A stretch of DNA of 64,000 bases from Macrocybe gigantea (Eukaryota; Basidiomycota; Agaricomycetes; Agaricales; Callistosporiaceae): contig SJRY01000229.1 of assembly GCA_011319805.1 (NCBI GenBank), forward strand, positions 248,001 to 312,000, written 5' to 3'. Within the stretch, counting starts at the first letter, position 1. Each line of letters begins with the position of its first letter. Positions 21,057 through 32,347 of this stretch are shown here, piece by piece. Under the pieces are notes generated by a model that ran no database searches, was not told where the DNA came from, and saw only the letters and a program-made list of their open reading frames with translations. Position numbers and translations under genes: made by a program.

Positions 21057-23114
21057 TCAATCACTTAGGCGAACGTTAGACAACACCACGTCGATCATCA
21101 TGTCCTGAAGGTGGTTCAACTTGAGATCGTGTGTCTGCAGACCTTTCTGGAGCAAGGTTCGTTTGTCTTCTTTGTTCAAGCCAAAAAAAAGATCCACATC
21201 CTGTTCGTCCTTCACCCCAGCAGCCACGAAAACGGGAACCAATTCCTCCATTCCGAACGCCTGCAGTAGAGACAGGAGACGGACAGGCACATCATAGGAA
21301 CCTGGCAGGGTGCTGCTATGAATCGAACAGCCGCTCGAAGGGATACTATGTCCAGACGACGCAGAGCTCGTGTGTAGAGATGTTGGTATGCTGGACTCCA
21401 GAAGACTGGCAGAAGTCGAACAGCTCGCATGTGCTGTGCTCAGCGTACAGCAAGAACTGCTGGCACTGCATCCTGCAGAACCTCGTCAGAGTCTACCGTG
21501 CGAGGCATTTCAGAGTGGTACTGACCTCGATGTCGGAAGTCTCGAAAGTCTTGTGCTTATTCACAGCTCGGTTGTTTAGACGCCATCTCATATAGAAGCG
21601 TACAGGCCAGTAGTCTTGGTATGGACGTAGAAAAGGGCAAGCGGACACAACCTGAGCAAGAATGGAAAATGTGATTTGCTAGAGTCGGGGAATCGCCTAC
21701 CCATTCGACCGGCGAACTGAATCCCTTGAAGGACGAATCAATACATCCCTCACTCGCAGCGCTCTGATGAACGGGTCAGAACGCCAAATGACTTGGATAG
21801 GGGAAACTCCTTACTACGAGACACAGGAACGAATCTTCGTCGAGTCCAGCTGTCCGCCGCAAGAGAAGAAGAGAAGAATTTGAACCGGTTAAGCGCTCTT
21901 CCTCCTCCTTAGCAGGTTTATCGAAGTAAGACCTAAACCGCGGTACTTGGACTGTTCCATTTAGAGGTCTTGTTACGCTGTCCAGCCCAACATGCTGCGA
22001 TATGGTTGCAGCATAAATCGGGTTGACATTGTCGGCGGACAGGGATGCAAAGAAGTTCCTCGTTCCCCATTTTCGCAAAATACGGAGGTGATGATCGCTG
22101 AGGATTCCGAGGTACACCAGGATGGCGACCATGTTCTCTTTTCCTCTGAAGATGTTACGGATACCTTGATTCGCCACATGAGGAACGGGAGGACGGTATA
22201 GGCACCGCATACAGGCTATTGGGTAGTCGACCGTATGCATCTGGGGATTGTTCATTGTATCCGACTCGGACGTGCTGACTTGGGTGTTATGAGACCCTCC
22301 TGAATCGTTGTTGCTTGTACTCAGGCTAGTTTCCGAGCCCTAAACACTGAAAATCAACCTAGAGGCTAGTCAGAAGACATTGAGACCTTACCTGCTGCAT
22401 CGTTGTCGCCTTGAGAAACCGGCCGTCTTCCCCGGCGTCCTGAGATTCGGAAGTAGCAAGGGATTCGCTGGCATCAGACGGCAGAGTCTGTTCCTGTGGG
22501 CATATCTTTGCTCGTTTACGGCCTCGCTTCTTCTTCGTTACTCTGGTGTAGATCGTGTAGTACGCGTCTACGGGCCAGAGATCTTCGTAAAAGCTGAGTT
22601 CAGGAAACTCGGATAATACCTGCAAAAGTCGTGGCATGTATGCAGCTGGAATAAATCTCTCAAAAAGCCTACTTTCGTTTTGAAGGCGTTCCATTTGTCT
22701 ATCAGCTGTCGAATCAAGATGCGTTTCCCATTTCGCTCCAGGAAAGCATGATGGCGGATACATTTCTGTGGTAAAAAGTTATCGCTCCATAATTTTAACG
22801 AGCCATTTGACTGCTGCTGCGAACCAATAACTCTTGTAAACGTTCGTCAGATATCTGGGGCATAGTGCGACATAGGGCTTTGACGCTCGTGCGCTTATTC
22901 AACCAGAATGGTCTTGGTATCATTCTTGTGGAGAAGATAGGTGTGTGATATTTTTTAGGCCCTTTATACGATCGTGGGGGATCCCTTCTAGATTTTGTCA
23001 CGAAAAGAGGTGCATTTCTATCAATTGCAGAATATCCCGGAATTCCAATGCTATGTCTGGACAAGGAATGCCGGGCGGTGACGCTCGAACGAAGGTAGTC
23101 TGATACCTGAGCAT
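21057..23114 (-). CDS. Conserved-looking protein of unknown function
   Basis: I do not recognise this protein. A tiny first exon (23114-23107, ATGCTCAG) joins across a 50-nt intron to a basic leader (RHSIGIPGYSAIDRNAPLF...), which could be a mitochondrial targeting sequence. Further exons give ERFIPAAYMPRLLQVLSE, LWPVDAYYTIYTRVTKKKRG and a Cys-containing block (DYPIACMRCLYRP). The C-terminal exon (21290-21057) is helical and SAM-like in pattern: GMEELVPVFVAAGVKDEQD, then LFFGLNKEDKRTLLQKGLQ. The stop is at 21057. The start lies only 7 bp beyond the Bet3 stop on the same strand, so the true start may be a later Met or the two transcripts may overlap. Confidence 0.5.
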
Positions 23115-23121
23115 CTTGAAT

Positions 23122-23929
23122 TCAGTCGTCTCCAATAGGAACTTCCTCTTCTAGATATTTTACAAGCTTGACGCGCATTTCGGTACTCTCATCACCTCGC
23201 AACGCATCTGAAATAAACTCCGCCTGGACTTGCATTTGGACCTAGCAAAGAAGAGGCAGACTATGAGCCACAGGGGAACGATGCATGCAGTGGTGATATT
23301 TGCTTGCCATTTCTAGGGCTCCCCGAATGACACCACACAGAACGTTGCTAAACCAAAGACCACCTTCCAGCGCCTCTTCTGGAAGTTCAACAAACTCTGC
23401 AAGCGGGTTCTCGTCAAATGCGAGAACAAACGATGATCCGACATTAGCCTGCGGCGACAGCGTGCTCTCTGGCCTGCTCGGCGACGTAGGGGGCGGGGGA
23501 GCGCTGTGCGTAACAGCAGGTGTGATGTTCAAAAAGGATTTGAATCCAACCTTAGAATGCCAGCTGATGTCAGAGAACAATGCTAAAAATCATAAGACTG
23601 CATCCAACCTTTGCGACCACCTCTCCGACCTCCCGAAAATCGGCGCATCGGCCCAGATTACTCTTTGCGAGAAAGTCCTCTATCAAGCGAGTACCAATGT
23701 TGTAGCCCATTTTCTCTAGTTGCTTGTTGACCTCCGCATAATCTTCGTAATCTTGGATGAGTTGGACAACGAGAGCCCCATATGTCAATGCGAATAGCTC
23801 TGCATTCTGCAAGGAACATGTGCTCAGCGGAAAGGAAACAGTGCGTGCAAAAGAGCTCACGATCTTCTCCGCGCGTCCCTTCCAGAGATCCTCACCGATA
23901 TTCTTATACTGCTTGCTCGTCGTCGCCAT
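23122..23929 (-). CDS. BET3: TRAPP complex subunit Bet3 (TRAPPC3)
   Basis: Core subunit of the TRAPP tethering complexes, which activate the Rab Ypt1 on ER-to-Golgi vesicles. The ATG at 23929 gives [18 protein letters not shown]; after an intron come [20 protein letters not shown] and [15 protein letters not shown], the latter lining the acyl-binding channel region. Later exons give [31 protein letters not shown] and [19 protein letters not shown], and the stop at 23122 follows [13 protein letters not shown] Pro/Ser-rich insert of about 30 residues ([19 protein letters not shown]) sits between the two halves and is not in yeast Bet3. Frame is kept across all introns. Confidence 0.92.
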
Positions 23930-24047
23930 TCACGTGCGTCACATGGGCGTTTGGGTGCAACTCAGCGTGTCACACTCCAAATTTTGCGCGTAAATTAGCC
24001 AAGTGTCTACAAAGATAATTTTGCTTGCTCTACGTGTAACGAACAGT

Positions 24048-24644
24048 TCAATAACGATCCAGCTGGTTGAGTTTCTTCGCCGTCTTGGCGTTGGACTGCG
24101 TGTTCTGTCCTCTGACTGGTAGGTGCATGGCGTGTCGCTTCCCGACATAACTTCCAATCATGCGCTGGTGTGCAATGTTCTCGCGAATCATCCTCCTCAA
24201 CTCCGACTCGATCTTGAGGTCCTTTAGTGGGTCAGCAGGCTTCTTCGGAGTCACGCCATGCTTCTCGGCTCTCTGCTTCTTTTTTGCCTCCTGTTCTGCT
24301 CGGGCGGCGTTGAAATCGCTCTGGAGCTCTTGCGTCGATTTGCTCAGCGGCGGCGGTACATAATTTGTGTCGGCTAGCGGATAATAAGGCGGAGTGACGG
24401 CGGTCGAAGGGGAAGATAGGAAGGATGCAAGCGCTGTGACTTGATACGGCGTTAAATCTTTCATTTTGCAGCGGTCGTGAATCTGCAAACGCGCGCAGAT
24501 GCGGTGGGAGGTGTGGCGACCGATTCCATAGAATTGGGTCAATGCAAACTGCAACCAGTATTAGATTGTTCATATACGGTCTATATAAACTCATACCCGT
24601 GCTAAATGACTGTCCGGAAGGTTGACGCCGAGTATGTGGACCAT
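24048..24644 (-). CDS. Mitochondrial small-subunit ribosomal protein uS13m
   Basis: An S13-type protein of the mitochondrial ribosome head (yeast Sws2). Exon 1 (from ATG 24644) encodes MVHILGVNLPDSHLAR. After a 48-nt intron the frame continues FALTQFYGIGRHTSHRIC, the S13 helix-two-turns-helix start. The C-terminal block is RRMIRENIAHQRMIGSYVGK and HAMHLPVRGQNTQSNAKTAK, the S13 tail that contacts tRNA. A lysine/alanine-rich insert (about residues 75-115) lies between the halves, as in fungal mitochondrial forms. The stop is TGA at 24048-24050. It shares a 98-bp divergent spacer with XAP5. Confidence 0.9.
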
Positions 24645-24742
24645 GGCGTCCGCTACGGAGGTTTGGTGAGTCACGGGACTAGGCTCAAACTTGATTTCGA
24701 GTCCCGCTAAAAGTCTGTCCCTTTATTCTACCACTCTCGAAT
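24645..24742. promoter_or_regulatory. 98-bp bidirectional promoter, uS13m / XAP5
   Basis: Only 98 bp separate the two ATGs, so both promoters and both 5' leaders must share this stretch. Confidence 0.55.
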
Positions 24743-26012
24743 ATGTCGAACAGCAAAGCAGAGGGTCGCCGCGAAGATGCTCTCGTCAAGCAGAGGACGC
24801 AAATGCGGGAGGAGTATGAGAGACAGAAGGAGAAGCTCATAACCGAAACTGAAAAGTCGCGACCATCGGCCAACCGCTTTGTTGGCCAACATGATTCTAT
24901 GGAAGAAACTCTCAAGCACAACACTGTTGGACTGGTTCATCTTGAGGAATTCCAACAGAAACGAAAAGAAATAGAAGAGGCAAAGGCTAGGGAGGCTGCG
25001 CGAACGAATGAGTTAAAGTATGTTCTCAGTTCTGATTTCCCTCATTCTGCCTGCGTGCTTTATGGAGTCAGGTGGCTCAATGGAATGTGGAGAACATATT
25101 TAGGGACGACACAAAAAAGGTCAAGAAGCGTAAGAAGGTGGCTAAAGCCACACTGTCGTTCGCTCTGGATGAGGAAGAGGACGAGGACTCGACTGAGAGG
25201 GATGGCACGGCTACTCCGAACGGCAAGGATGGCTCGGAAGAGCCTCCCCTCCCCAAGAAGGCAAAGCTCAGCAAGAACCCCCATGTGGACACGTCCTTCC
25301 TGCCTGACAGAGAACGTGAAGAGGCAGAACGGAGGGAGCGTGAGCGGCTAAGGCTCGAGTGGCTGGAGAAACAGGAAAAAATCAAGCAAGAGGACATTGA
25401 GATCACTTACTCGTACTGGGACGGCAGTGGTCACAGGAAGAGTGTCATAGTGAGTACGTTCATCTCTCAGGAGTCGTCGCCTGTTACAGTTTTGTGCAGT
25501 GTAAGAAGGGCGATGATATAAAAATGTTCTTGGAGAAGTGCCGCCAACAATTCTCCGAGCTCAGGGGTGTTAGCGTCGATAATCTTATGTATGTCAAGGT
25601 ATGGTTGATTCAGTTTCCTATCAATATCCTATCTCACTCGTTCATCAGGAGGACCTTATTATACCGCATGTATGCGCCACGTCTCCACTTTCTAAGTGAT
25701 GTGCTGATTGTTGGGTCTATTCAGCATTATACCTTCTACGATTTCATTGTGAACAAGGCCCGAGGCAAATCTGGACCGTTATTCAACTTCGACGTGCACG
25801 ATGATGTCCGCTTGCTTGCTGACGCCACAAGAGAAAAGGATGAGTCACATGCAGGGAAGGTCGTAGAACGCAGTTATTATCAACGCAACAAGCACATATT
25901 TCCTGCCTCTCGATGGGAGGTCAGTTGTTTAATGACTTTCTCAGATGATGTTGACTGACGGACACAGGTATTTGATCCTGAGAAGAATTATGGTAAATAC
26001 ACAATCGCATAG
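24743..26012 (+). CDS. XAP5/FAM50 family nuclear protein
   Basis: XAP5 (FAM50) proteins are nuclear and linked to splicing and transcription. The N-terminal coiled coil ([40 protein letters not shown]) is followed by [20 protein letters not shown], an acidic and Lys-rich middle, and the family core: [20 protein letters not shown] (across an intron), [60 protein letters not shown], and the end [18 protein letters not shown] is at 26010-26012. Introns fall near 25019-25071, 25451-25497, 25599-25651 and 25919-25967. The length is normal for the family and the frame is intact. Confidence 0.92.
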
Positions 26013-26116
26013 TGTAATTTGCTACGATTTTCTGTACAGTGAGTGTATCTGTGAATAAGCCACTTTGTGTAATGAGGTTGAAAGGTGAGAGGAAAAAAAA
26101 AAAAACACACTTGGAA

Positions 26117-26189
26117 TGGGAGCACCGCGGATCGAACGCGGGACCTTTAGAACTTCAGTCTACTGCTCTCCCGACTGAGCTATGCTCCC
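26117..26189 (-). tRNA. tRNA-Phe (GAA)
   Basis: On the - strand the 73-nt sequence folds as a tRNA. The acceptor pairs GGGAGCA/TGCTCCC, the D stem GCTC/GAGC, and the T stem CCGCG/CGCGG around TTCGATC. The anticodon loop is CTGAAGT, so the anticodon is GAA. There is no intron. The outermost pair of the anticodon stem is a G-A mismatch. The A box (TAGCTCAGTCGGGAGAGC) and B box (TTCGATCC) match the polymerase III consensus. Confidence 0.9.
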
Positions 26190-26285
26190 CGCCGAAAGAG
26201 ACTTCTTTCAAAGAATTGATATTCGAATAACACTGCGTCAAAAAAAAGTCTAACCGAGTCCACTCTACTCATCGCATCATCCGCC

Positions 26286-27244
26286 ATGTCGGGCACAGGA
26301 CCTCGCGAGAATATCTTTGCAACGCGGATGGCCCTCACCAATACCAAGTTGCGTCTAAAGGGTGCTCAAACAGGCCATTCGCTCCTAGCAAAGAAGAGGG
26401 ACGCCCTGACGACGCGATTCAGAGCCATTCTGAAGAAAGTAGATGAGGTACGGATGTCATGCGCCTATCGGCCGACGTCGTATGAAACGTGCTTAACAAT
26501 TCAGAACGCAGGCGAAACGCAAGATGGGCAAGGTCATGCAGCTCGCCTCGTTCTCCATGGCGGAAGTATCATATGCTACCGGAGACATCTCTTATCTCAT
26601 CCAGGAGCAGGCCAAGCAGGCCACTTTCCGGGTGAAAGCAAAGCAGGAGAACGTATCCGGTGTCGTCCTTCCTACTTTCGAAGTCGATCGCGTCGCGGGT
26701 TCCGGTAGGCTTGCGAAAAGAGCTGTGGGTGCCTTATGGTCATGAATGTCGTATCACACTCTACAGATTTCAACTTGACCGGTCTGGGCCGTGGCGGACA
26801 ACAGGTGTTGAAGGCCAAGGAGGTCTACGCCAAGGCCATCGAAACCCTTGTCGAACTGGCTTCGTTGCAGACCGCATTCACCATCCTGGATGAAGTCATA
26901 CGAGCCACGAACAGACGAGTCAATGCGATTGAACATGTCATTATTCCTCGACTGGATAACACGATCAAATATATCATTAGCGAGCTGGATGAAATGGATC
27001 GTGAGGAGTTCTTTAGGTGCCCAACTCTGTCGGACGATCGATGTTTGGTGTTCCTCACCATGGTGAATTCTTTTCCAGGCTCAAGAAGGTACAAGGGAAA
27101 AAGAAGCGAGAGGCCGCAGCGCGGTTAGCAGCGCAAGAAGCATCAGAAGTACAGACAGCTCCAGTTCCCCAAAACGAGGAACCAGAGGAGGCAGAAGCCT
27201 CTGCAAATTTACTCAGCACGAAGGACGAAGATGTTATATTCTGA
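26286..27244 (+). CDS. VMA8: V-type H+-ATPase subunit D (Vma8)
   Basis: Central rotor-shaft subunit of the V1 sector that couples ATP hydrolysis to proton pumping into vacuoles. The ATG at 26286 gives [20 protein letters not shown] and [19 protein letters not shown]. After the first intron (starting near 26448) come [20 protein letters not shown] and [20 protein letters not shown] second intron follows, then [60 protein letters not shown] and, after a third intron, [11 protein letters not shown]. The acidic/Ala-rich C-terminal tail ends at TGA 27242-27244. The paired helices are as expected for the family. The frame is intact. Confidence 0.95.
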
Positions 27245-27414
27245 CTGTATAAGCGCGCTTTGTTCACGATGGCACGACCTTTCTATTTCACAATATATCA
27301 TCGCATGCTATCGCATCACCAGGACAGTTCGCCATATCGGAGTAGCCTGACAAGATCATAGTGCATATTGAAGGCAGGGAGAGACATAGATACATGCGTA
27401 AAACCGAAAGGCGT

Positions 27415-28133
27415 TTACTAGACACGATGTAAGTCAACGAATGAAAGCAAAGCAGCGTGATCCAACTCACATCGACCATTTCAACGTCTCCACCTGATGC
27501 TGCCTTCTTCCGGTCTTTTCTATCCAAAATCGCCCTCCTGCATGATTTATCGGCATAACATTCTCTCCGAAAGGACCAGAAACCATACCGGTCTTTATCA
27601 AGTTTAAGGCTGATGACAACGACGTTACTGGGGTGGATCCCAATGGGCACTGCGGCACCATTCGACTTGTCCCTCTGGACTCGGTCGACATGTATAACCC
27701 ACTTCTTGCGGTATACTTGCGTAACTTTGCCCTCGCGACCTTTATATTTCCCCCTCACAATTCGAACCTCATCGTCTTTTCGGATAGGAATAGAGCGAGT
27801 CTAAGCAAAAAGAGCCATTTAGCACTCGTCAAGATCGAATAAACAGAGATGGGTTCACATTGTATTTGCTTCGTAGCTCCTTGGAGAGGGAGGAGGACAT
27901 GATTTTGCGTCGGATTGACGAGGGCGCGGAGAAATGCGCCTTTCTTGACTTGCGCCGTGAGGAGGAGACGTCTGAATATGAGCGAAGCTTGGTGAGCAAC
28001 CACAATCCTCATGAGTGACATCCGAAGATGAGCAGCGCCATCCATCCAATGATTTGGCGAAGCGCGGTGAAATTTCGCACAGATAAACATCCCAGCAGCA
28101 TAGGCCTCGATACATACCGGGGTTGTACTTCAT
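27415..28133 (-). CDS. RPL26: 60S ribosomal protein uL24 (L26)
   Basis: Large-subunit protein near the exit tunnel. The ATG at 28133 encodes only MKYNP in exon 1. After an intron the frame gives [35 protein letters not shown]; after another, [40 protein letters not shown] (KOW motif) and [18 protein letters not shown]. The last coding exon gives [20 protein letters not shown]. The stop seems to lie directly after a final 53-nt intron (TAA at 27417-27415); without that splice the frame runs on for about 40 non-conserved residues. A very short first exon and early introns are common in fungal ribosomal protein genes. Confidence 0.92.
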
Positions 28134-28284
28134 TTTTACGATTGGCGATTCTTGAGGACCGGCGGACGCGATGAGGGGGAGGATTGGCGATGGATTTTGG
28201 GCCAATGATTCCCACGGTTAGGAATTCTTGGTCACGTGCTCAAAAGCTAGGGAGGCAAGTCAGCTGCCAGTCCTCTTCAACACC
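28134..28284. promoter_or_regulatory. 151-bp bidirectional promoter, uL24 / FRG1
   Basis: Both genes start from this spacer in opposite directions. It contains TCACGTG at about 28232-28238, a possible bHLH/Cbf1-type E-box. Confidence 0.5.
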
Positions 28285-29220
28285 ATGTCTGACCTCGCTG
28301 TCCGCTCCACGAAACTCAAGTTCAAAGGCGACAAACCGAAGAAGAAGAGAAAGAGAGACGTGAACGATGAAGGTAACGGAAGCCGACGTAAGGAGGACGA
28401 TGATGATCCAGAGACTTGGCTTCTCCCTGAAGCACCCAACGAAATCCGTGGACCCACCTTCATATTCCATCCCTCAGACCCATCGCCAATCAGCTTGAAT
28501 TTTAATTCTACGACCAACCGCATTGTGCTGCATTCCCTAGATAAAGAAAAGCTCGAAGATGGATTGGAGCCTCCAAAACTACTTGATCGCGTTCCTACCG
28601 ATGTCGCGCAGGTTTGGGTTGTAACCCGTGTCGCTGGTTCGCCCACTATCAACCTGCGAACGGGCGTTGGAGAAGGCAAATTCCTCTCTTGCGACGCCCA
28701 TGGCATAGTCTCTTCCGATCGTGACGCGAGAGGTCCGCAAGAGGAGTGGACACCAATCATTCTGCCAGATGGCATGGTCGCGTTCCAGAACGTGTACGAG
28801 AAATATCTGAGCATTGATGAGGTCGCCGGTGGCTCGCTTCAGCTCAGAGGTGATAGCGAAGAGGTTGGTTTTCGAGAGCGGTTTTGGGTCAAGATTCAGA
28901 GCAAGTACAAGAAGGAAGCGCACGAGGAAGAAAAGAAGAAAGAGGGTCCTGCTGCGCCTACAGAAATTGACGAGGCCTCAACAAAGTACACCATTTTATT
29001 GTTCGTTTTATTTATGATAATTCATTACCTCTGCACAGTCGAATATACCAAACATGGGGGCGGGAAAAATCGTCCTTTCAAAAGAAGATAAGAAAGAGGT
29101 ACTGTCACCGACATTGCTCTCTTCGCGTAGCTGATCGCACTTGTTCAGTTGAAGCGCGCACGCAAAGAAGGCCGACTAGCGGAGGCGCTCTTAGATCGCC
29201 GGGCGAAGCTTAAAAGGTGA
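28285..29220 (+). CDS. FRG1: FRG1-like actin-bundling/RNA-associated protein
   Basis: FRG1 proteins have a fascin-like beta-trefoil and associate with actin and with RNA processing. The ATG at 28285 starts MSDLAVRSTKLKFKGDKPKK with a strong basic stretch (nuclear signal). The trefoil follows: WVVTRVAGSPTINLRTGVGE, GKFLSCDAHGIVSSDRDARG, FQNVYEKYLSIDEVAGGSLQ and RFWVKIQSKYKKE. After two introns (29000s and about 29098-29148) the conserved tail is SNIPNMGAGKIVLSKEDKKE then LKRARKEGRLAEALLDRRAK, ending at TGA 29218-29220. Domain order and length match the family and the frame is intact. Confidence 0.9.
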
Positions 29221-29443
29221 GGGTGACTTACAGTTGCCCGGGAACGGACATGCTGATGATGATCAAGCGACCGGTTCTGTTAAACACAACAAACACTATT
29301 CTGATCATTAGCTACTCGCTTGCTGGGTATATTTTGTATTTGTTAATGCGTTGGACACTGTACAATAGGATATTGAATTATTTGTGATGATCATGATCGC
29401 TCACGCTGCCGTGCCCTAAAGACGTTCTTCCGTTTGTTACATC

Positions 29444-30568
29444 ATGTCGCGACCAGAGTACAAAGCGCCGCCAGAAATTGTATGCCGAGGGCCACTCCTA
29501 TCAGTCTGATATAGCTGAAAACACAACGTTGCTAGTACTATGGAGACGCAGAAGCGAAAAAATATACACAAAAGTAAGTATCCGTAACGTTACAAATGGT
29601 ATCATTCCCATTTAACGCGTCGGTAGCACGCGCAATCAACAGATACAGGCGGATATGACATACAGAGCGCTGGAGTTACTGAACTTTCCCCTGGGCGAGC
29701 CCGCTTTCCTGCTTGACATCGGTTGCGGCTCTGGCCTTTCCGGAGAAATTTTGGATGAGCAAGGTTATATATGGGCGGGTGTCGACATATCACCTAGTAT
29801 GCTCGGTAAGGCATCAGGAGGTCCTTTGAATGTTTTACTGACCAGTTCAGAGATTGCTCTTGAGAGAGAAGTTGATGGCGATCTGTTTTTGCAAGATATC
29901 GGCCAAGGTTTTGGATTCAGACCGGGAAGTTTTGACGGGGCAATAAGGTCTGCACCATGGGATAACTTGCTGTTTTCTTGCCCACAATTCATCCGAACTT
30001 TCTGCAGTATATCCGTTTTGCAATGGCTCTTGAATGCCGACACATCTCATCCGACCTCTTCGCCTCCCCATCGATTGAACCGCTTCTTCACAACATTACA
30101 CTCTACTCTACGCAATCCTTCCCGAGCCGTGTTTCAATTTTACCCTTCCTCTGACGATCAAATACAACTGATAACTACAGCAGCGCAGAAAGCTGGGTTT
30201 GGTGGTGGTATAGTCGTTGACTATCCAAATTCTAATAAAGCTCGAAAAGTCTTCTTGTGTCTCTTCGTGGGAGGCGGGGGCGGTGCACAACAACTGCCAC
30301 AAGGGCTGGATGGAGACGATGAGAGAGATGCTAAAGCGAGGTTTGAAAAAAGACGAGAGAAACAAAAAGCGAAAGAAAAGGCGGGGAAGCGGAAAAATGT
30401 GAAGGATAGAGAGTGGATCTTGAAAAAGAAAGAGGTATCTCTTTCATTTGTTGATGTTCATGATCAAAATTACTGAAACCATCATTCTAGCTATACAGAA
30501 GGCGAGGCAAGGAGAGCGTTCCTCACGATTCTAAATATACCGGTCGCAAAAGGAAGCCTACATTTTAG
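29444..30568 (+). CDS. BUD23: 18S rRNA (guanine-N7) methyltransferase Bud23
   Basis: An SAM-dependent methyltransferase of the WBSCR22/Bud23 family, which methylates a guanine of 18S rRNA and helps 40S maturation with Trm112. The ATG at 29444 gives MSRPEYKAPPEI; after an intron the frame continues through a short exon and MTYRALELLNFPLGEP. Motif I is FLLDIGCGSGLSGEILDEQG, followed by GYIWAGVDISPSML. Further exons give GDLFLQDIGQGFGFRPGSFD, SISVLQWLLNADTSHP (family motif), SRAVFQFYPSSDDQIQLITT and VVDYPNSNKARKVFLCLF. The Bud23-specific basic C-terminus (KNVKDREWILKKKE, then after an intron YTGRKRKPTF) ends at TAG 30566-30568. The 3' end faces BCS1 with only 15 bp between stops. Confidence 0.93.
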
Positions 30569-30583
30569 AGACTTTACGCCGCT

Positions 30584-32231
30584 TCATGTCCGTTTGGTCA
30601 CAAAAAGATCGCGACAATGGGCAAGTGCCTCTGGCGCTGAAGACCGAATGAATAGCCCCTGTAGAGCAGCCATGCTTACTCTTCTGGAATTTCTTCCTTC
30701 CTCTTCCACCATGCGTTCTAATGATTGTGCAAGGCGTTGCAGCTGATCTTCCTCAATATCTTTGCTTCCAGCATAGAAACGGGTATACAAGGTCCTGGCT
30801 TGCATCGGACTCGCATCGTCGATAAATTCTTGGAGGTCCACTCGACCAGGTCGAATGAGAGCGGGATCGAGCTTTTCAACATGATTGGTTGTCATAAAGA
30901 TGATACGTTCCTCGCCTGATGCGACGCCATCAAGAGCGTTGAGGAACCCCGAGAAAGTGATAGAAGATTGGTATCTTGAGAATGCAACATGGAACATGTG
31001 AGTCTCTGAAAACGGGAGAAAACGGAGCACGTACCCGTCCTCCGTGGTCTGCACACGTTTGTTGAATGCGGCGTCGACGTCTTCGATAAGCACAAAGCTA
31101 CGCTCCGGTGCATTCGACAATAGATGGTTTAGTTTGTCGTCTGTGAGGCCTCTTTCTGATAGGTTAAGCAAGCAGATATCATAGGACAGTGAACCAGCCA
31201 GCGCTTGGATGAAGGAGGTCTTTCCCGAGCCGGGAGGCCCATATAGAAGATAGCCCCTACGATAGGGAATACCTAAGGTTATGCTAATGAGCAAATACGA
31301 GCCTTTCCGACCAGATGAACTGACCTCTCTCGGCATACCATTGCCGTCGACCAAGAAACGCCTTGACATCTCCTTGGACCTTTTCTGCAACACCTGGTGC
31401 GAGCACCACACTCTGCAGTGGTCGTTTTCGTCTGGGTTGGCCGAAAGCTCGCCATTCTGTACCCCACGCGGTATTTATAACAAGTTTTCCTTCTTGCCCA
31501 CGCATAGCAAGCTCCCGCGCCTCTGCAAGAAGTCGAGGAAACAGATTCCGATCGCGAGACAGCGTGGTGAGTGTTACGGTTTCCCAAGGAACGCCGGACA
31601 TTAATTGCATTGAGCGAGTCTCCCTCTCGCGTTTCATCTGTTCAGAGACTTTAGGTCATGTGTATCCAAAGCATTTAGGTCTAACCTGCATCCAAGCACC
31701 TTGGTATTTGAACCAGTGCAGGCCGGGTCCGGCGACGAGCTTGAAGAGAGCTTCTGAGCTGCCATTCTTGCGTTGTTCCACGGACGTTTCCACGCTAAGC
31801 TGATGGCTCCGAATCCACGAGAACGAAGATGGATTGGATTTGGGAGCAACGCTGGTCTGGTGAGCCATCCACGCGAGAAACCACTCATAGGCCCGATCCT
31901 TGTTGTTAATTTCTAACGTGACAAGCATTCGCCTTCGTAGAGCTGTGGTGCCTAAGATGAGACCTTGGCGGAGAGCTGTTAAGCCCACTCCTACGCCCTA
32001 GGAGGTTAGAGGTCAATTAAGAAGGTGCTTTGAATGAACCGCGGCGCACCATCAACCCAAAGCCAGCTTGGAAATATGGACTACACTTAACGTCATAGGC
32101 TGTTACTGCTTTGAAAGGAGAAATGGTGTCAGTACGCACTTGTCGCCCACAATGTTGGCGATGAATGAGCTGGCCGTCGAGTGGTGGACATCTGAGTTCA
32201 CGACTTGAGGGACTGCCTTGGCGCTGGACAT
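30584..32231 (-). CDS. BCS1: Mitochondrial AAA chaperone BCS1
   Basis: BCS1 is an inner-membrane AAA ATPase that moves the folded Rieske protein into complex III. The ATG at 32231 gives a short leader; a transmembrane-like stretch and import signal follow ([31 protein letters not shown]). The BCS1-specific domain has [30 protein letters not shown] and [20 protein letters not shown]. The AAA module shows [20 protein letters not shown] (Walker A), [14 protein letters not shown] (Walker B), [20 protein letters not shown] and [19 protein letters not shown] (second region of homology). The stop is TGA at 30584-30586. Introns are few and short. It starts 116 bp from the DnaJ gene on the other strand. 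Confidence 0.93.
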
Positions 32232-32347
32232 GATAGTAATTGGACAGACGCGTCGCGTCACATTCTTTTTTTTTGCACAACTCAAACTAGTCACGCTCTT
32301 CGCTGCCCACCACACTTTTCTCTTACAATCTCCCAGAAACGTGGGCC
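32232..32347. promoter_or_regulatory. 116-bp bidirectional promoter, BCS1 / DnaJ-ankyrin
   Basis: The two ATGs face away from each other across 116 bp. A T-run (near 32267) and a CT-rich patch are visible. Confidence 0.5.
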
